The position numbers and the translations under genes are program-made. Shown in pieces: positions 55,383 to 64,000 of a stretch of 64,000 bases of DNA; position 1 is the first letter of the stretch; every line of letters starts with the position of its first letter. The DNA is from Thalassovita sp. (GTDB lineage: Bacteria > Pseudomonadota > Alphaproteobacteria > Rhodobacterales > Rhodobacteraceae): NCBI GenBank assembly GCA_017792425.1, contig CP051233.1, forward strand, positions 2,266,706 to 2,330,705, given 5' to 3'. The notes beneath the pieces were generated by a model. The model searched no databases, had not been told where the DNA came from, and saw only the letters and a program-made list of their open reading frames with translations.

Positions 55383-58280
55383 TTACGCTGGCATGATCTT
55401 GCAGAGAGTCGCTTTCGTCTCTTGCATCTGGGTCACGCTGTCATAGCCATAGGTCTGGGCGGTATTGGTCGATTCACCCAGGACATACGGGTCAGCCCCA
55501 TCCGGGTACTTTGACCGCAAATCCTGCCCCTGGAAGTGCCCACCGAAGTGGAACGGCATGAAGGCGACGCCTTCGCCGACACGTTCCGTGACCAGCGCCT
55601 TGACCTTGACCTTGCCACCTTCGGGGCCTTCGACCCAGCACTGCGCGCCGTCCCGCACACCAAGGTTATTGGCGTCGCGCGGGTTGATCTCGACGAACAT
55701 GTCCTGCTGCAATTCTGCAAGCCACGGATTGGACCGGGTTTCGTCGCCACCGCCTTCGTATTCCACCAAGCGGCCCGAGGTCAGGATGATCGGGTAGTCC
55801 TTGGAGAAATCGTTTTTCTGGATCGAGGCGTACATCGTCGGCAGACGATAGAACTTGCGATCCTCGTAGGTGGGATAGTCGGCGACAAGGTCGCGACGGT
55901 TGGTGTACAGCGGTTCCCGGTGAACCGGGATCGGGTCCGGAAAGGTCCAGACCACGGTTCGCGCCTTGGCGTTGCCGTAGGGAGCGCAACCGTGCTTGAT
56001 CGCGACCCTCTGGATTCCGCCCGACAGGTCAGTCTTCCAGTTGGTCTTGGGCCCGGCCACGGCGTCGATGGCTGCGCGCTCTTCGGCAGTCAGGTCACCG
56101 TCCCATCCCAGATCCATCAGCATCTGCATGGTAAATTCGGGATAGCCGTCCTGCAGTTCCGCACCGGGGTTCGAAACGCCCTCGGCCAACAGGTTTTCAC
56201 CATTGCGTTCAACACCATAGCGGGCGCGGAAAGGCAAACCGCCCTCAGCGACAGGCTTGTTGATATCGTAGAGGTTGGGTGAACCGGGATGGTTCAGTTC
56301 TGCAGTCCCCCAGCAAGGCCACGGAAGCCCGTAATAGTCGCCATCGGCAGGGCCACCCACCGCGCGCAGCGTGGTCCGGTCAAACGTGTGCTGGTTGGCC
56401 ATGTGCAGCTTTAACCGTTCGGGCGACTGGCCGGTATAGCCGACGGTCCACATGCCACGGTTAATCTCACGCAAGGTGTCCTCGATGTTCGGGGTCAACC
56501 CGTCGTCTTCCAGTTTGATGTTGCGGAAGATACGGTCATGGAACCCGAACTTTTTCGCAAACAGGCCGATGATTTCGTGGTCCGGCTTGCTTTCGAACAG
56601 CGGTGCGACAACCTGTTCGCGCCACTGTAGCGAACGGTTCGACGCGGTGACAGATCCCACGGTTTCAAACTGTGTTGCGGCAGGCAACAGGTACACACCA
56701 TCGGTCCGGTCATGAAGAACCGCTGAAACGGTGGGATACGGGTCGATCACGACCAGCATGTCCAGCAGCTCCATTGCCTTCTTCATCTCGACCTGACGGG
56801 TCTGAGAGTTCGGCGCGTGCCCCCACAGTACCATGGCGCGCACGTTGTTCGGCTGGTCGATATTGGCGGCATCTTCAAGAACACCGTCGATCCAACGGGA
56901 CACCGGAATACCGGTTTCGTACATCAGATCCTTGTCCTTGCCGTCGGCGCCCTTCATCTTGGCGAACTGGCTGTTCAGCCAATCAAAGTCTTCTCCCCAG
57001 ACGCGGGCCCAATGACCCCACGATCCTTTTGCAAGGCCGTAGTAACCGGGCAACGTATGGGACAGAACACCAAGGTCGGTCGCACCCTGCACGTTATCAT
57101 GGCCGCGGAAGATATTGGTTCCGCCGCCGGACGTGCCCATGTTCCCCAGCGCCAGCTGCAGCACGCAATAGGCGCGGGTGTTGTTGTTACCGTTGGTGTG
57201 CTGCGTGCCGCCCATGCACCAGATCACGGTGCCGGGACGGTTGTTGGCCATCGTCAGGGCCACACGGCGCAGCTGTTCGCCGGGAACCCCGGTGACGCGC
57301 TCGGTTTCTTCGGGGGTCCATTTGACCACTTCCTCGCGGATTTGGTCCATTCCCCAGACGCGGGTGCGGATGAATTCCTTGTCTTCCCACCCGTTTTCAA
57401 AGATGTGCCACAGGATACCCCAGATCAGCGCGACATCGGTACCGGGACGGAAGCGCACGTATTCATCTGCATGTGCGGCGGTCCTGGTAAAGCGCGGATC
57501 GCAGACGATCAGCGGGGCGTTGTTCTGTTCCTTGGCGCGCAGCACGTGCAGCAGCGACACGGGGTGCGCCTCTGCCGGGTTGCCGCCGATGATGAAGATG
57601 GCCTGAGAGTTATGGATGTCGTTGTACGAGTTCGTCATCGCTCCATAGCCCCAGGTGTTTGCGACACCTGCAACCGTGGTCGAGTGACAGATACGGGCTT
57701 GGTGATCCACGTTGTTCGTGCCCCAGTAGGCCGCGAACTTGCGGAACAGATACGCCTGTTCATTGTTGTGTTTGGCCGATCCCAGCCAGTACACGCTGTC
57801 AGGGCCGCTTTCGCTGCGGATGTTCAGCATCTGGTCGCCGATCTCTTGGATGGCCTGTTCCCAGCTGATCCGCTTCCATTCGCCACCCTCTTTCTTCATC
57901 GGGTATTTCAGGCGGCGTTCGCCGTGGGCGTGTTCACGGACGGACGCACCCTTGGCGCAATGGGCGCCCAGGTTGAACGGGCTGTCCCAACCGGGTTCCT
58001 GCCCGATCCAGACGCCATCCGAAACCTCGGCCATGACGGTGCACCCGACCGAACAGTGGGTGCAAACCGATTTTTTCAATTCGACCTTTCCAGTGGCCGC
58101 GGACGCAGCCGTGGCCTGGGTTACGGTGCCACCTGTCGCGGCCACCGCCGCCAGTCCACCGATCGCCAGACCGGAACCGCGCAGAAACGCGCGGCGGTCA
58201 ACCGAGGTATTCGCGACCTCGGAAAGGATACTTGTCCGCTGGGGGCGTCGCGCAACCCCGTTGGTCTTTTTCCTCAGCAT
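55383..58280 (-). CDS. fdhA: Periplasmic formate dehydrogenase catalytic subunit
   Basis: 965 residues. The twin-arginine signal VDRRAFLRGSGLAIGG near residue 28 predicts Tat export. The [4Fe-4S] ligands are CTHCSVGC and a downstream Cys in HCAKGAS, followed by the Mo/W-bis-MGD fold. The active-site residue is cysteine (HQARICHSTT) in place of selenocysteine. With the two genes that follow it forms a membrane-bound enzyme that oxidizes formate in the periplasm and reduces quinone. GGGAG lies 8 nt upstream. Confidence 0.94.
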   Translation of the reverse strand: MLRKKTNGVARRPQRTSILSEVANTSVDRRAFLRGSGLAIGGLAAVAATGGTVTQATAASAATGKVELKKSVCTHCSVGCTVMAEVSDGVWIGQEPGWDSPFNLGAHCAKGASVREHAHGERRLKYPMKKEGGEWKRISWEQAIQEIGDQMLNIRSESGPDSVYWLGSAKHNNEQAYLFRKFAAYWGTNNVDHQARICHSTTVAGVANTWGYGAMTNSYNDIHNSQAIFIIGGNPAEAHPVSLLHVLRAKEQNNAPLIVCDPRFTRTAAHADEYVRFRPGTDVALIWGILWHIFENGWEDKEFIRTRVWGMDQIREEVVKWTPEETERVTGVPGEQLRRVALTMANNRPGTVIWCMGGTQHTNGNNNTRAYCVLQLALGNMGTSGGGTNIFRGHDNVQGATDLGVLSHTLPGYYGLAKGSWGHWARVWGEDFDWLNSQFAKMKGADGKDKDLMYETGIPVSRWIDGVLEDAANIDQPNNVRAMVLWGHAPNSQTRQVEMKKAMELLDMLVVIDPYPTVSAVLHDRTDGVYLLPAATQFETVGSVTASNRSLQWREQVVAPLFESKPDHEIIGLFAKKFGFHDRIFRNIKLEDDGLTPNIEDTLREINRGMWTVGYTGQSPERLKLHMANQHTFDRTTLRAVGGPADGDYYGLPWPCWGTAELNHPGSPNLYDINKPVAEGGLPFRARYGVERNGENLLAEGVSNPGAELQDGYPEFTMQMLMDLGWDGDLTAEERAAIDAVAGPKTNWKTDLSGGIQRVAIKHGCAPYGNAKARTVVWTFPDPIPVHREPLYTNRRDLVADYPTYEDRKFYRLPTMYASIQKNDFSKDYPIILTSGRLVEYEGGGDETRSNPWLAELQQDMFVEINPRDANNLGVRDGAQCWVEGPEGGKVKVKALVTERVGEGVAFMPFHFGGHFQGQDLRSKYPDGADPYVLGESTNTAQTYGYDSVTQMQETKATLCKIMPA

Positions 58281-58379
58281 GTTTCAATCTCCCTGAACGC
58301 GTTGCTACGCGCTTGGCTACGAACAGCAGAACGGTCGGGCCTCACGCAACCAGTTGTTCTGCCACGAAGCATCGACCGG

Positions 58380-58571
58380 TCAGAACCGGGCGCTGCTGTA
58401 GTAGGCGCGGGTGTGTACGGTATCCTGCATCTTGTCCGAAGACAGATCTGGTTCCGCGGCCTCTGCCGAAGTGCCGCTGGTCGCAACCGCGATCGCCGCC
58501 AGCGGCGCCGAGGTTCCGGCCAGTTTCAGAAAATCGCGGCGGCTTTTTTCGCCATCGGTTTTCTTGGTCAT
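58380..58571 (-). CDS. Small Tat-signal protein of formate dehydrogenase operons
   Basis: 63 residues. A twin-arginine signal (SRRDFLKLAGTSAPL) takes up half the protein; the rest is short and polar and ends in YYSSARF. Such tiny Tat-targeted proteins recur directly before fdhA in proteobacteria. Function unknown; a chaperone-docking or export role is possible. AGGAGG precedes the ATG at 58571; an upstream in-frame ATG is rejected. Confidence 0.85.
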   Translation of the reverse strand: MTKKTDGEKSRRDFLKLAGTSAPLAAIAVATSGTSAEAAEPDLSSDKMQDTVHTRAYYSSARF

Positions 58572-58618
58572 GAGAGTCCTCCTCTCTGCTGTGACGGTCA
58601 CCCGTCAGGTCATGCGGC

Positions 58619-59224
58619 TTACGCCGCGCTCATTCGGAACGCCTCGCTTTCGATCTGCATGAACACGCGGCCGACAGTACCGACCGGAGCATAGAAGACC
58701 GAGTTCTTGGCGGCTTCCAAATCCGTGAAGAAGTGCCCCGCCCACGGGGCGATATGCTTGCTGAAGAAATTCCGCTGAGAGGCCAGGTCAGCTGGTTTTC
58801 CGAAACGCCCGACAATCAGCGCCCCCATCATTTCCATAAGGCTGGCGATATTATCCTCAGGCTCGAAAACCCCTTCGGCCCGGGATAGCCCCTGCGCGGT
58901 CATGTCCTGACGCAACAACGCCAGCGGCTTTTCGTTCAGAAAGCCTGTCATGTAGTAGCTGGCATAGGGCAGCAGCTCGCCCCGGCCCAAGCCGATGAAC
59001 AACCTGTTGAATTCACTTTCCACCGTCTTGGGCTTGGTGATCTTGCCCATCTTGGCCAGCGTCGTGATCGCCTGCCCCAGTTCGGTTCCGTCACCGGACA
59101 GACTGGCGGTCTGGCCCAGTAACATCTCATCCGGCGGGCCGGAAAGCATGAGCCCAAGATAGTTGTACAGATCGGCGCGCAGGCGGTCTTCTTGGGCGAT
59201 CGGCGGGGTGGTGGCTGTCGTCAT
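58619..59224 (-). CDS. TorD/DmsD-family assembly chaperone
   Basis: 201 residues, mostly helical, with the family look of LRADLYNYLGLMLSGPPD, PYASYYMTGFLNEKPL and a C-terminal W-G-x-F element. These chaperones bind the Tat signal and hold molybdoenzymes until cofactor insertion; the client is probably the FdhA downstream. Its start overlaps the DUF3306 stop by 1 nt. Confidence 0.88.
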   Translation of the reverse strand: MTTATTPPIAQEDRLRADLYNYLGLMLSGPPDEMLLGQTASLSGDGTELGQAITTLAKMGKITKPKTVESEFNRLFIGLGRGELLPYASYYMTGFLNEKPLALLRQDMTAQGLSRAEGVFEPEDNIASLMEMMGALIVGRFGKPADLASQRNFFSKHIAPWAGHFFTDLEAAKNSVFYAPVGTVGRVFMQIESEAFRMSAA

Positions 59225-59817
59225 CAGGTTTCCTGTGCTGGTTCGAAACGGAACCGCATCCGCCGCGTGGAGGGCGGAGCATACGCTTGCGTATCCGGGT
59301 CATCTTCAACGGTATCTTGGGTCGGCATGGCATGCGCGGGCGCCATGAACTCGGAGGGGGGTGCAGAAACGATGAAGGCGGATTCTTCCAAACCCTCGTC
59401 TTCAGCTTCGACATCGGGGGTTTCGGTATTCAGTATTTCCTCGAAACGGGTCAGCATCCCCTTGCCGACCACATAGGCGGTTTGCAGGTTCTCGATCACG
59501 CGGGTACTGTCGGTGAAATCCTCGCCATAGTCGACGAGCCCGTCCAGATTGGCCAAGACCGGGTTCAGCCGCCACAACCGCCGCAGGGCGCGCGCTTTCA
59601 ACCGTTGCGGAATGGCGGCGTTCAGGAACTCCCTCACCTGACTGGCATCGTCCAGAAGTTCCGGTTCAGGCAAGTCCAGTTCGGCCAGAATTTCTGCGTC
59701 AGTCCGTTCCGACAGGCGTTCTTCTTCTGCCAGACGCACTGCAACAGCCTTCGCGTTCTGATCGGCGGCGGCTTCCTTGCGGACAGCGACTTTGCGGCGA
59801 GACCAGAAATCGTTCAT
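59224..59817 (-). CDS. DUF3306 protein
   Basis: 197 residues beginning NDFWSRRKVAVRKE, charged and with the conserved middle LRRLWRLNPVLANLDGLVDYGEDF. The family is confined to formate dehydrogenase regions and its function is not known. The C-terminus is acidic and low in complexity. It overlaps both neighbours. Confidence 0.85.
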   Translation of the reverse strand: MNDFWSRRKVAVRKEAAADQNAKAVAVRLAEEERLSERTDAEILAELDLPEPELLDDASQVREFLNAAIPQRLKARALRRLWRLNPVLANLDGLVDYGEDFTDSTRVIENLQTAYVVGKGMLTRFEEILNTETPDVEAEDEGLEESAFIVSAPPSEFMAPAHAMPTQDTVEDDPDTQAYAPPSTRRMRFRFEPAQET

Positions 59818-60377
59818 ATCAGGCGCCTCCGCTTAAGGCTGGGGGAAGCGTAGATATCGCCGTCCTTGCCGATGCGCGGGTCACCGATACCATCCTCTTT
59901 GCGGCTGATGTCCTTCTTGTCGCGCTGGCGTTTCACGAACGTTTCCTGCGTGTGAAACTCTGTCACGAAGTCGCGAACCCAGGCCACCAACCCGTGCGGC
60001 ATGGGCACCTTTTCGACGATTTCCTCTCCGCTGTCGGTGTAATCCTGCGCCTCGTAGGGCGAGGCTGTGACAAGAACGATGTCTAGAGGATGTTCTGCAT
60101 CACCTTCACGCATCACGACATAGAGACTGGGCACCTCCGCCGTCAGCCCGTGCAGATAGGCTTCGGTGTCAGCCCCGTGAAGTTCCAGAACCAATGTCGC
60201 CGCATGGTATTCAACGGTATCACCCTCACGCCGCAATTCACGCCAATCGGCAGGCCCCGCCCCCGGCAGCACCGCACTTGCCGTCCAGACCCATTTAGCC
60301 CAACGGGTCACGCCCGGCGTTTTGCGCAGGACAACACCGACGGATATGGTGCGATACATTTTCGGATTGTGGAACAC
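59814..60377 (-). CDS. DUF3305 protein
   Basis: 187 residues from a GTG with GAGGAG upstream. It has the family segments VGVVLRKTPGVTRWAKWVW and HAATLVLELHGADTEAYLHGL. It is the first gene of the membrane formate dehydrogenase operon, paired with DUF3306 as usual. Function unknown; an assembly role is assumed from context. Confidence 0.85.
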   Translation of the reverse strand: MFHNPKMYRTISVGVVLRKTPGVTRWAKWVWTASAVLPGAGPADWRELRREGDTVEYHAATLVLELHGADTEAYLHGLTAEVPSLYVVMREGDAEHPLDIVLVTASPYEAQDYTDSGEEIVEKVPMPHGLVAWVRDFVTEFHTQETFVKRQRDKKDISRKEDGIGDPRIGKDGDIYASPSLKRRRLI

Positions 60378-60718
60378 GCCGCAATCTCCTCCTCACCACA
60401 AGATGACGGGCAAAATCGGTGTATGAGAAGCGATTTCAAATGGACTTCACCGAATTGACCGTGGCTTGGACAATTTGGGCCGGTTGAACTGGGGGCTCCG
60501 GGATGCCGGGACGAAATGTCCAACCGGACTAGTTTAGTCAGGATTTAGGTGGTCGCTCCGCAGCGCGAATCGCTATGTGATTCGCGCCCAGAATGTCCGC
60601 GCCCACTGTGTGGCGACTGGCATGAAACCAGTTGTCGCCCCTCCGAATCGTGGTTAGCTTTTGCCTCAGGAAGCCACGAAACACGGTCTAAATCATCACT
60701 GCACCACGGAAAAAATAC
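60378..60718. other. Divergent control region of the formate operon
   Basis: There is no gene. It separates DUF3305 (-) from the polyferredoxin (+). It holds a perfect palindrome at 60563-60587 and a weaker one near 60616-60632 (ACTGG/CCAGT). Promoters for both directions should lie here; none was recognised with confidence. Confidence 0.6.
60563..60587. promoter_or_regulatory. Palindrome in the formate divergent region
   Basis: GCGCGAATC, 7-nt spacer, GATTCGCGC: a perfect 9-bp inverted repeat. It is the best candidate operator for the response regulator at 51908. It lies 131 bp from the polyferredoxin start and 186 bp from DUF3305. Confidence 0.55.
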
Positions 60719-62668
60719 ATGGCCAAGACATTGATAACATGTGATTGTTGCGGGACGCAGACCGTCGACGCCACCGCACTATCCGCCAAGACCGGACTGG
60801 ACGTACGCCCGCCGTGTTCCGCCCTGTGTTCGGACCAGATTGACCGCGCGGCAGAGGCCTTGGCGACTGGCGATGTAATTTTTTCCTGCACGCAAGAACA
60901 CCGGGTTTTCGCGGAACTGGCTGCGGAAATCGGTGTTTCCTCTCCACCTTTGGTTGACCTGAGGGACCGGGCGGGATGGTCCTCTGATCCGCGCTCCAAA
61001 CTACCCAAAATGTCTGCACTTCTGGCAGAGGCCACCCTACCCGCCGCCCCTGAAAAGACCGTCGACGTGGTTTCAGAGGGGTTATGCCTGATCCTGGGCG
61101 CGCCCGAAACCGCCCTGGCCGCTGCCGAGCAGTTGAAGGATTTCCTGAGCGTGACAGTCCTGTTGGGTGACGCTTTGAATATCCCGGATCAGCGGGACTT
61201 TGATGTGATCGTCGGGAAACTGCGCCGCGCCAAGGGGGCATTGGGTCAGTTCGAGGTGATTATAGATGCGCTGCAGCAGGTCGAACCAGGCGGGCGCGGC
61301 GAATTCAAGCTGACGCAACCGCGCGATGGCGGCATATCTCAGTGCGATATCATTTTGGATTTGCGTGGAGGCACCCCGTTATTTCCCGCCCCGGAAAAGC
61401 GCGAAGGCTATCTGAGGGCGGACCCAGGTCATCCGCCCGCGGTCGCTGCCGCTACCCTGGCAGCCTCGCATCTACTGGGCACCTTCGAAAAACCACTTTA
61501 CATACGGTCGGAACCCCTGCTTTGCGCCCATTCCCGCGCGGGGCAAACCGGCTGCACCCGCTGTCTGGACCTGTGCCCAACCGGCGCGATCTATGCGCAA
61601 GGGGAACATGTGGTGATTGACCCGATGGTATGTGCCGGATGCGGCGCGTGTTCTGCCGCGTGTCCCTCTGGCGCGATCAGTTATGACGCACCACCGGTGG
61701 ACCAGACCTTTCGCCGTATTCAGACACTGGCCAAAGCTTACCTGGACGCGGGTGGTATAGCACCCCGGCTATTGGTGCACGATACCCACGGGGCCGAGAT
61801 GGTCCGCCTGTCCGCACGCTATGGGGCGGGCCTTCCGGCGGATGTGATACCGCTTGAACACCCCGCCCTTGGCGCGTTTGGGCACGCCGAGATCGTCGCG
61901 GCGCTGGCAGCCGGGTTTGCAATGGTCCATATCCAGCCCAGCCCCAAGACCGACCTGCAGGCGTTGGCGGCGCAGGTTGAACTGGCAACCGCCATCGCAG
62001 GCACGGACCGAATAGACCTACTGCACGGCAATGACCCCGACACCATGTCTGAATCGCTCTATGCCGCCAAGGCCCCGGCACCAGTCGCGACCTCCGTGCG
62101 CCCGATCGGACAACGGCGCCAGATCACCCGGCAGGCTGCACGCGCGCTGCACCCCGGACTGGACCACTTGCCCCTGCCTGCGGGCGCACCGTACGGCGCA
62201 GTACTGGTAAGCACGGATGATTGCACGCTTTGCCTGTCCTGTGTTTCGCTGTGCCCCTCCGGCGCGTTAGTGGACAACCCGGACCTTCCACAACTGCGCT
62301 TTCAGGAAGACGCCTGTCTGCAATGCGGGTTGTGCGCCGCAATTTGTCCAGAAAAGGCAATCAGTTACGAACCCCGCCTAAACCTGTCAGAGACTGCGCT
62401 GCAGCAACAGGTTCTGAACGAGGAAGAACCCTTTGCCTGTATCGAATGCGGTAGTCTGTTTGGGGTGAAATCCACCATCGAGCGCATCACGGAAAAGCTG
62501 AAAAGCCATGCCATGTTTGCAGATCAGGATAAGCTGCGTCTGATCCAGATGTGTGACGATTGCCGGGTGAACGCCCAGTTCCACAGCGACAACAATCCGC
62601 TTACCGGTGACGACCGTCCGCTACCTCGCACGACGGCTGACTATCTAAGTAAGCGGCGCGATCACTGA
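60719..62668 (+). CDS. Polyferredoxin of formate dehydrogenase regions
   Basis: 649 residues. The N-terminus has CDCCGTQT and further cysteines. Two pairs of ferredoxin motifs follow: CTRCLDLCPTG and CAGCGACSAACPSG near 280-320, then CTLCLSCVSLCPSG and CLQCGLCAAICPEK near 500-540; CIECG near 575 and CDDC near 615 add more ligands. It is probably a soluble carrier that links formate oxidation to other redox partners, but its exact role is unknown. It is divergent from the membrane formate dehydrogenase operon. Ribosome site weak. Confidence 0.85.
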   Translation: MAKTLITCDCCGTQTVDATALSAKTGLDVRPPCSALCSDQIDRAAEALATGDVIFSCTQEHRVFAELAAEIGVSSPPLVDLRDRAGWSSDPRSKLPKMSALLAEATLPAAPEKTVDVVSEGLCLILGAPETALAAAEQLKDFLSVTVLLGDALNIPDQRDFDVIVGKLRRAKGALGQFEVIIDALQQVEPGGRGEFKLTQPRDGGISQCDIILDLRGGTPLFPAPEKREGYLRADPGHPPAVAAATLAASHLLGTFEKPLYIRSEPLLCAHSRAGQTGCTRCLDLCPTGAIYAQGEHVVIDPMVCAGCGACSAACPSGAISYDAPPVDQTFRRIQTLAKAYLDAGGIAPRLLVHDTHGAEMVRLSARYGAGLPADVIPLEHPALGAFGHAEIVAALAAGFAMVHIQPSPKTDLQALAAQVELATAIAGTDRIDLLHGNDPDTMSESLYAAKAPAPVATSVRPIGQRRQITRQAARALHPGLDHLPLPAGAPYGAVLVSTDDCTLCLSCVSLCPSGALVDNPDLPQLRFQEDACLQCGLCAAICPEKAISYEPRLNLSETALQQQVLNEEEPFACIECGSLFGVKSTIERITEKLKSHAMFADQDKLRLIQMCDDCRVNAQFHSDNNPLTGDDRPLPRTTADYLSKRRDH

Positions 62669-62961
62669 TGCTGCTGCGCCTTTCCCAGATCAGCGGCTTG
62701 CAAACCGCCGACAAAGGCCAAGATGACCTGCATTTCTGCCGTGGTTATCATGGCCGGGGAATTAAGGGGAGGCCTGTAACTTCCGAGAATAGCATCGGCA
62801 TCCTTTGGGTTGCCGACCAGCCTGTCAGCGATCTGATATTTAACAGAAAACCGCGGCGGACCGAATGTCAGCAACCCGGTGTCAATCAACCTTTGCGGCG
62901 CGTGAAATGCAGGCTAATTCCCGGCCAAATGCGCCGTCAGCTCTTGGAGAAGGAGATCACG
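62669..62961. other. Gap between the polyferredoxin and DUF6494 genes
   Basis: 293 bp without a supported + strand gene. A minus-strand open frame (62662-62889, 75 codons, TTG start) has a plausible composition but no family I know and a poor ribosome site; it is not called. Confidence 0.5.
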
Positions 62962-63153
62962 ATGTCTGAAAGCTATAACATGTCCATGCGCAAATTCCTG
63001 AAACAGGTCGGTGTAACCTCGCAGCAGGCGATCGAAGACGCTCTGCGCGAAGCGGAAGCGACGGGCAAGACCTATGCGATAAGAGCCGTCATCACCATTG
63101 AGGATTTGGGAATGACGCATGAAATAAATGGCCAGATAAAACCGGGAGAATGA
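62962..63153 (+). CDS. DUF6494-like small protein
   Basis: 63 residues with AAGGAG before the ATG. The sequence MSMRKFLKQVGVTSQQAIE followed by a helix and a short beta segment matches small proteins often encoded beside mrp genes. No membrane segment or cysteines. Its stop overlaps a possible ATG of the Mrp gene, so the two are coupled. Function unknown. Confidence 0.8.
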   Translation: MSESYNMSMRKFLKQVGVTSQQAIEDALREAEATGKTYAIRAVITIEDLGMTHEINGQIKPGE

Positions 63154-63155
63154 CT

Positions 63156-64000
63156 TTGGCTGCAAGCAGAGAGGCCGTGCTGGAGGCGCTGAAATCCGTC
63201 ACTGATCCGGTCGCCGGGACGGATATCGTGGCCAGCGGGGTGATGCGCGCTTTGAATGTAGAACCAGACGGAACAGTACGGTTTGTCATGGAGATCGCCC
63301 CGGACCATGCGGCCCGGTACGCCAACGCCAAGACGCAGGCCGAGGCCGTGCTCAGCCGCGTCCCGGGCGTGACGAAGACTGCCGTCGTGATGACCGGGCA
63401 CAGCCTGAAATCCCCACCGCCCGATCTGAAACCCGGTCGCCCTGCAGAACCGAAGGGGCCGCAGCGCCTTCCCGGTGTGAACCATATTATCGCGATTGCC
63501 AGCGGGAAGGGCGGCGTCGGGAAATCTACAGTCTCTGCCAACCTCGCCTGCGCGCTGGCGGCACAGGGGCGGAGGGTCGGGCTGTTGGATGCCGATGTGT
63601 ACGGACCATCACAGCCGCGCATGCTGGGGGTGTCCGGCCGCCCAGCCAGCCCGGATGGCAAAACCATCCTGCCCATGCGCAACCACGGCGTTACCATGAT
63701 GTCCATCGGGCTGATGACGAACGAGGATCAGGCCGTTGTCTGGCGTGGCCCCATGTTGATGGGTGCGCTGCAACAGATGATGATGCAGGTGCAATGGGGC
63801 GCGCTGGATGTGCTGATCGTCGACCTGCCCCCCGGCACTGGCGACGTTCAAATGACCCTTTGCCAGAAGGCCCAAATCGATGGTGCGATTGTCGTGTCCA
63901 CGCCCCAGGATGTGGCGTTGCTGGACGCGCGTAAGGGTATCGACATGTTTCGGCAACTGCAGGTTCCAATCCTTGGGATGATCGAGAACATGAGCACTCA
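63156..64000 (+). CDS. Mrp/ApbC-type P-loop ATPase, 3' end outside window
   Basis: At least 281 residues. An N-terminal DUF59/MIP18 domain (REAVLEALKSVTDPVAG) is followed by Walker A SGKGGVGKST and DLPPGTGD; the CxxC region lies past the edge. It is a likely Fe-S cluster carrier. The first Mrp at 16218 has a weaker DUF59 region and a different linker, so the two are old paralogues. TTG 63156 is preferred (GGAG 7 nt upstream); ATG 63150 adds two residues but sits too close to that site. Confidence 0.88.
   Translation, partial: MAASREAVLEALKSVTDPVAGTDIVASGVMRALNVEPDGTVRFVMEIAPDHAARYANAKTQAEAVLSRVPGVTKTAVVMTGHSLKSPPPDLKPGRPAEPKGPQRLPGVNHIIAIASGKGGVGKSTVSANLACALAAQGRRVGLLDADVYGPSQPRMLGVSGRPASPDGKTILPMRNHGVTMMSIGLMTNEDQAVVWRGPMLMGALQQMMMQVQWGALDVLIVDLPPGTGDVQMTLCQKAQIDGAIVVSTPQDVALLDARKGIDMFRQLQVPILGMIENMST

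Overview
This window is GC-rich DNA, very probably from an alphaproteobacterium and most likely a member of the Rhodobacterales (inferred). The inference rests on the gene order around formate dehydrogenase (DUF3305, DUF3306, TorD-type chaperone, small Tat protein, catalytic subunit, Fe-S subunit, cytochrome b subunit, with fdhD/mobA/mobB/moeA and a divergent polyferredoxin), on an NtrC-like regulator without a GAFTGA loop, and on large VCBS and RTX surface proteins. No rRNA, tRNA, CRISPR array, insertion sequence or phage gene was seen.

Layout. 1-8,837 (-): the N-terminal 2,945 residues of a giant Ig-like/VCBS adhesin that runs off the left edge. 9.5-11.7 kb: a GabT-type aminotransferase divergent from an XRE-cupin regulator. 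11.8-16.1 kb (+): acyltransferase-3/SGNH protein, GMC oxidoreductase and SDR, translationally coupled. 16.2-18.2 kb (+): Mrp-type ATPase, DsrE-family protein and TusA. 18.2-30.3 kb (-): a complete reverse-type dissimilatory sulfite reductase cluster, transcribed dsrA-B-E-F-H-C-M-K-L-J-O-P-N. 30.5-33.1 kb (+): a TauD-like dioxygenase, two tiny proteins and a YeeE/YedE transporter, divergent from dsrA. 33.5-35.6 kb: an RTX protein. 35.6-40.0 kb (-): a glutamine synthetase-like enzyme and aconitase B. 40.4-62.7 kb: a formate region holding a soluble NAD-linked formate dehydrogenase (fused FdsG-FdsB plus FdsA), a membrane-bound periplasmic formate dehydrogenase (FdhA/B/C), molybdenum-cofactor genes, a second TusA, and a histidine kinase and response regulator separated by about 10 kb. 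63.0-64.0 kb: DUF6494 and a second Mrp ATPase that runs off the right edge.

How it fits together. The DsrEFH/DsrC/DsrL content marks the sulfite reductase as working oxidatively, turning stored or imported sulfane sulfur into sulfite with electrons passing to DsrL and DsrMKJOP. TusA, the DsrE-family protein, YeeE and Mrp plausibly feed sulfur and Fe-S clusters into it. The formate region would supply extra electrons to NAD and to the quinone pool, and its TusA copy may help sulfurate the Mo/W cofactor through FdhD.

The least explained parts are the dioxygenase-small protein module that shares the dsr control region, a 29-bp box present twice around mrp/dsrE, the GAFTGA-less regulator, the MoeA fusion with an unassigned N-terminal domain, and a 41-residue membrane peptide in the formate operon. 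Family calls are made from motifs read by eye; no database search was run.
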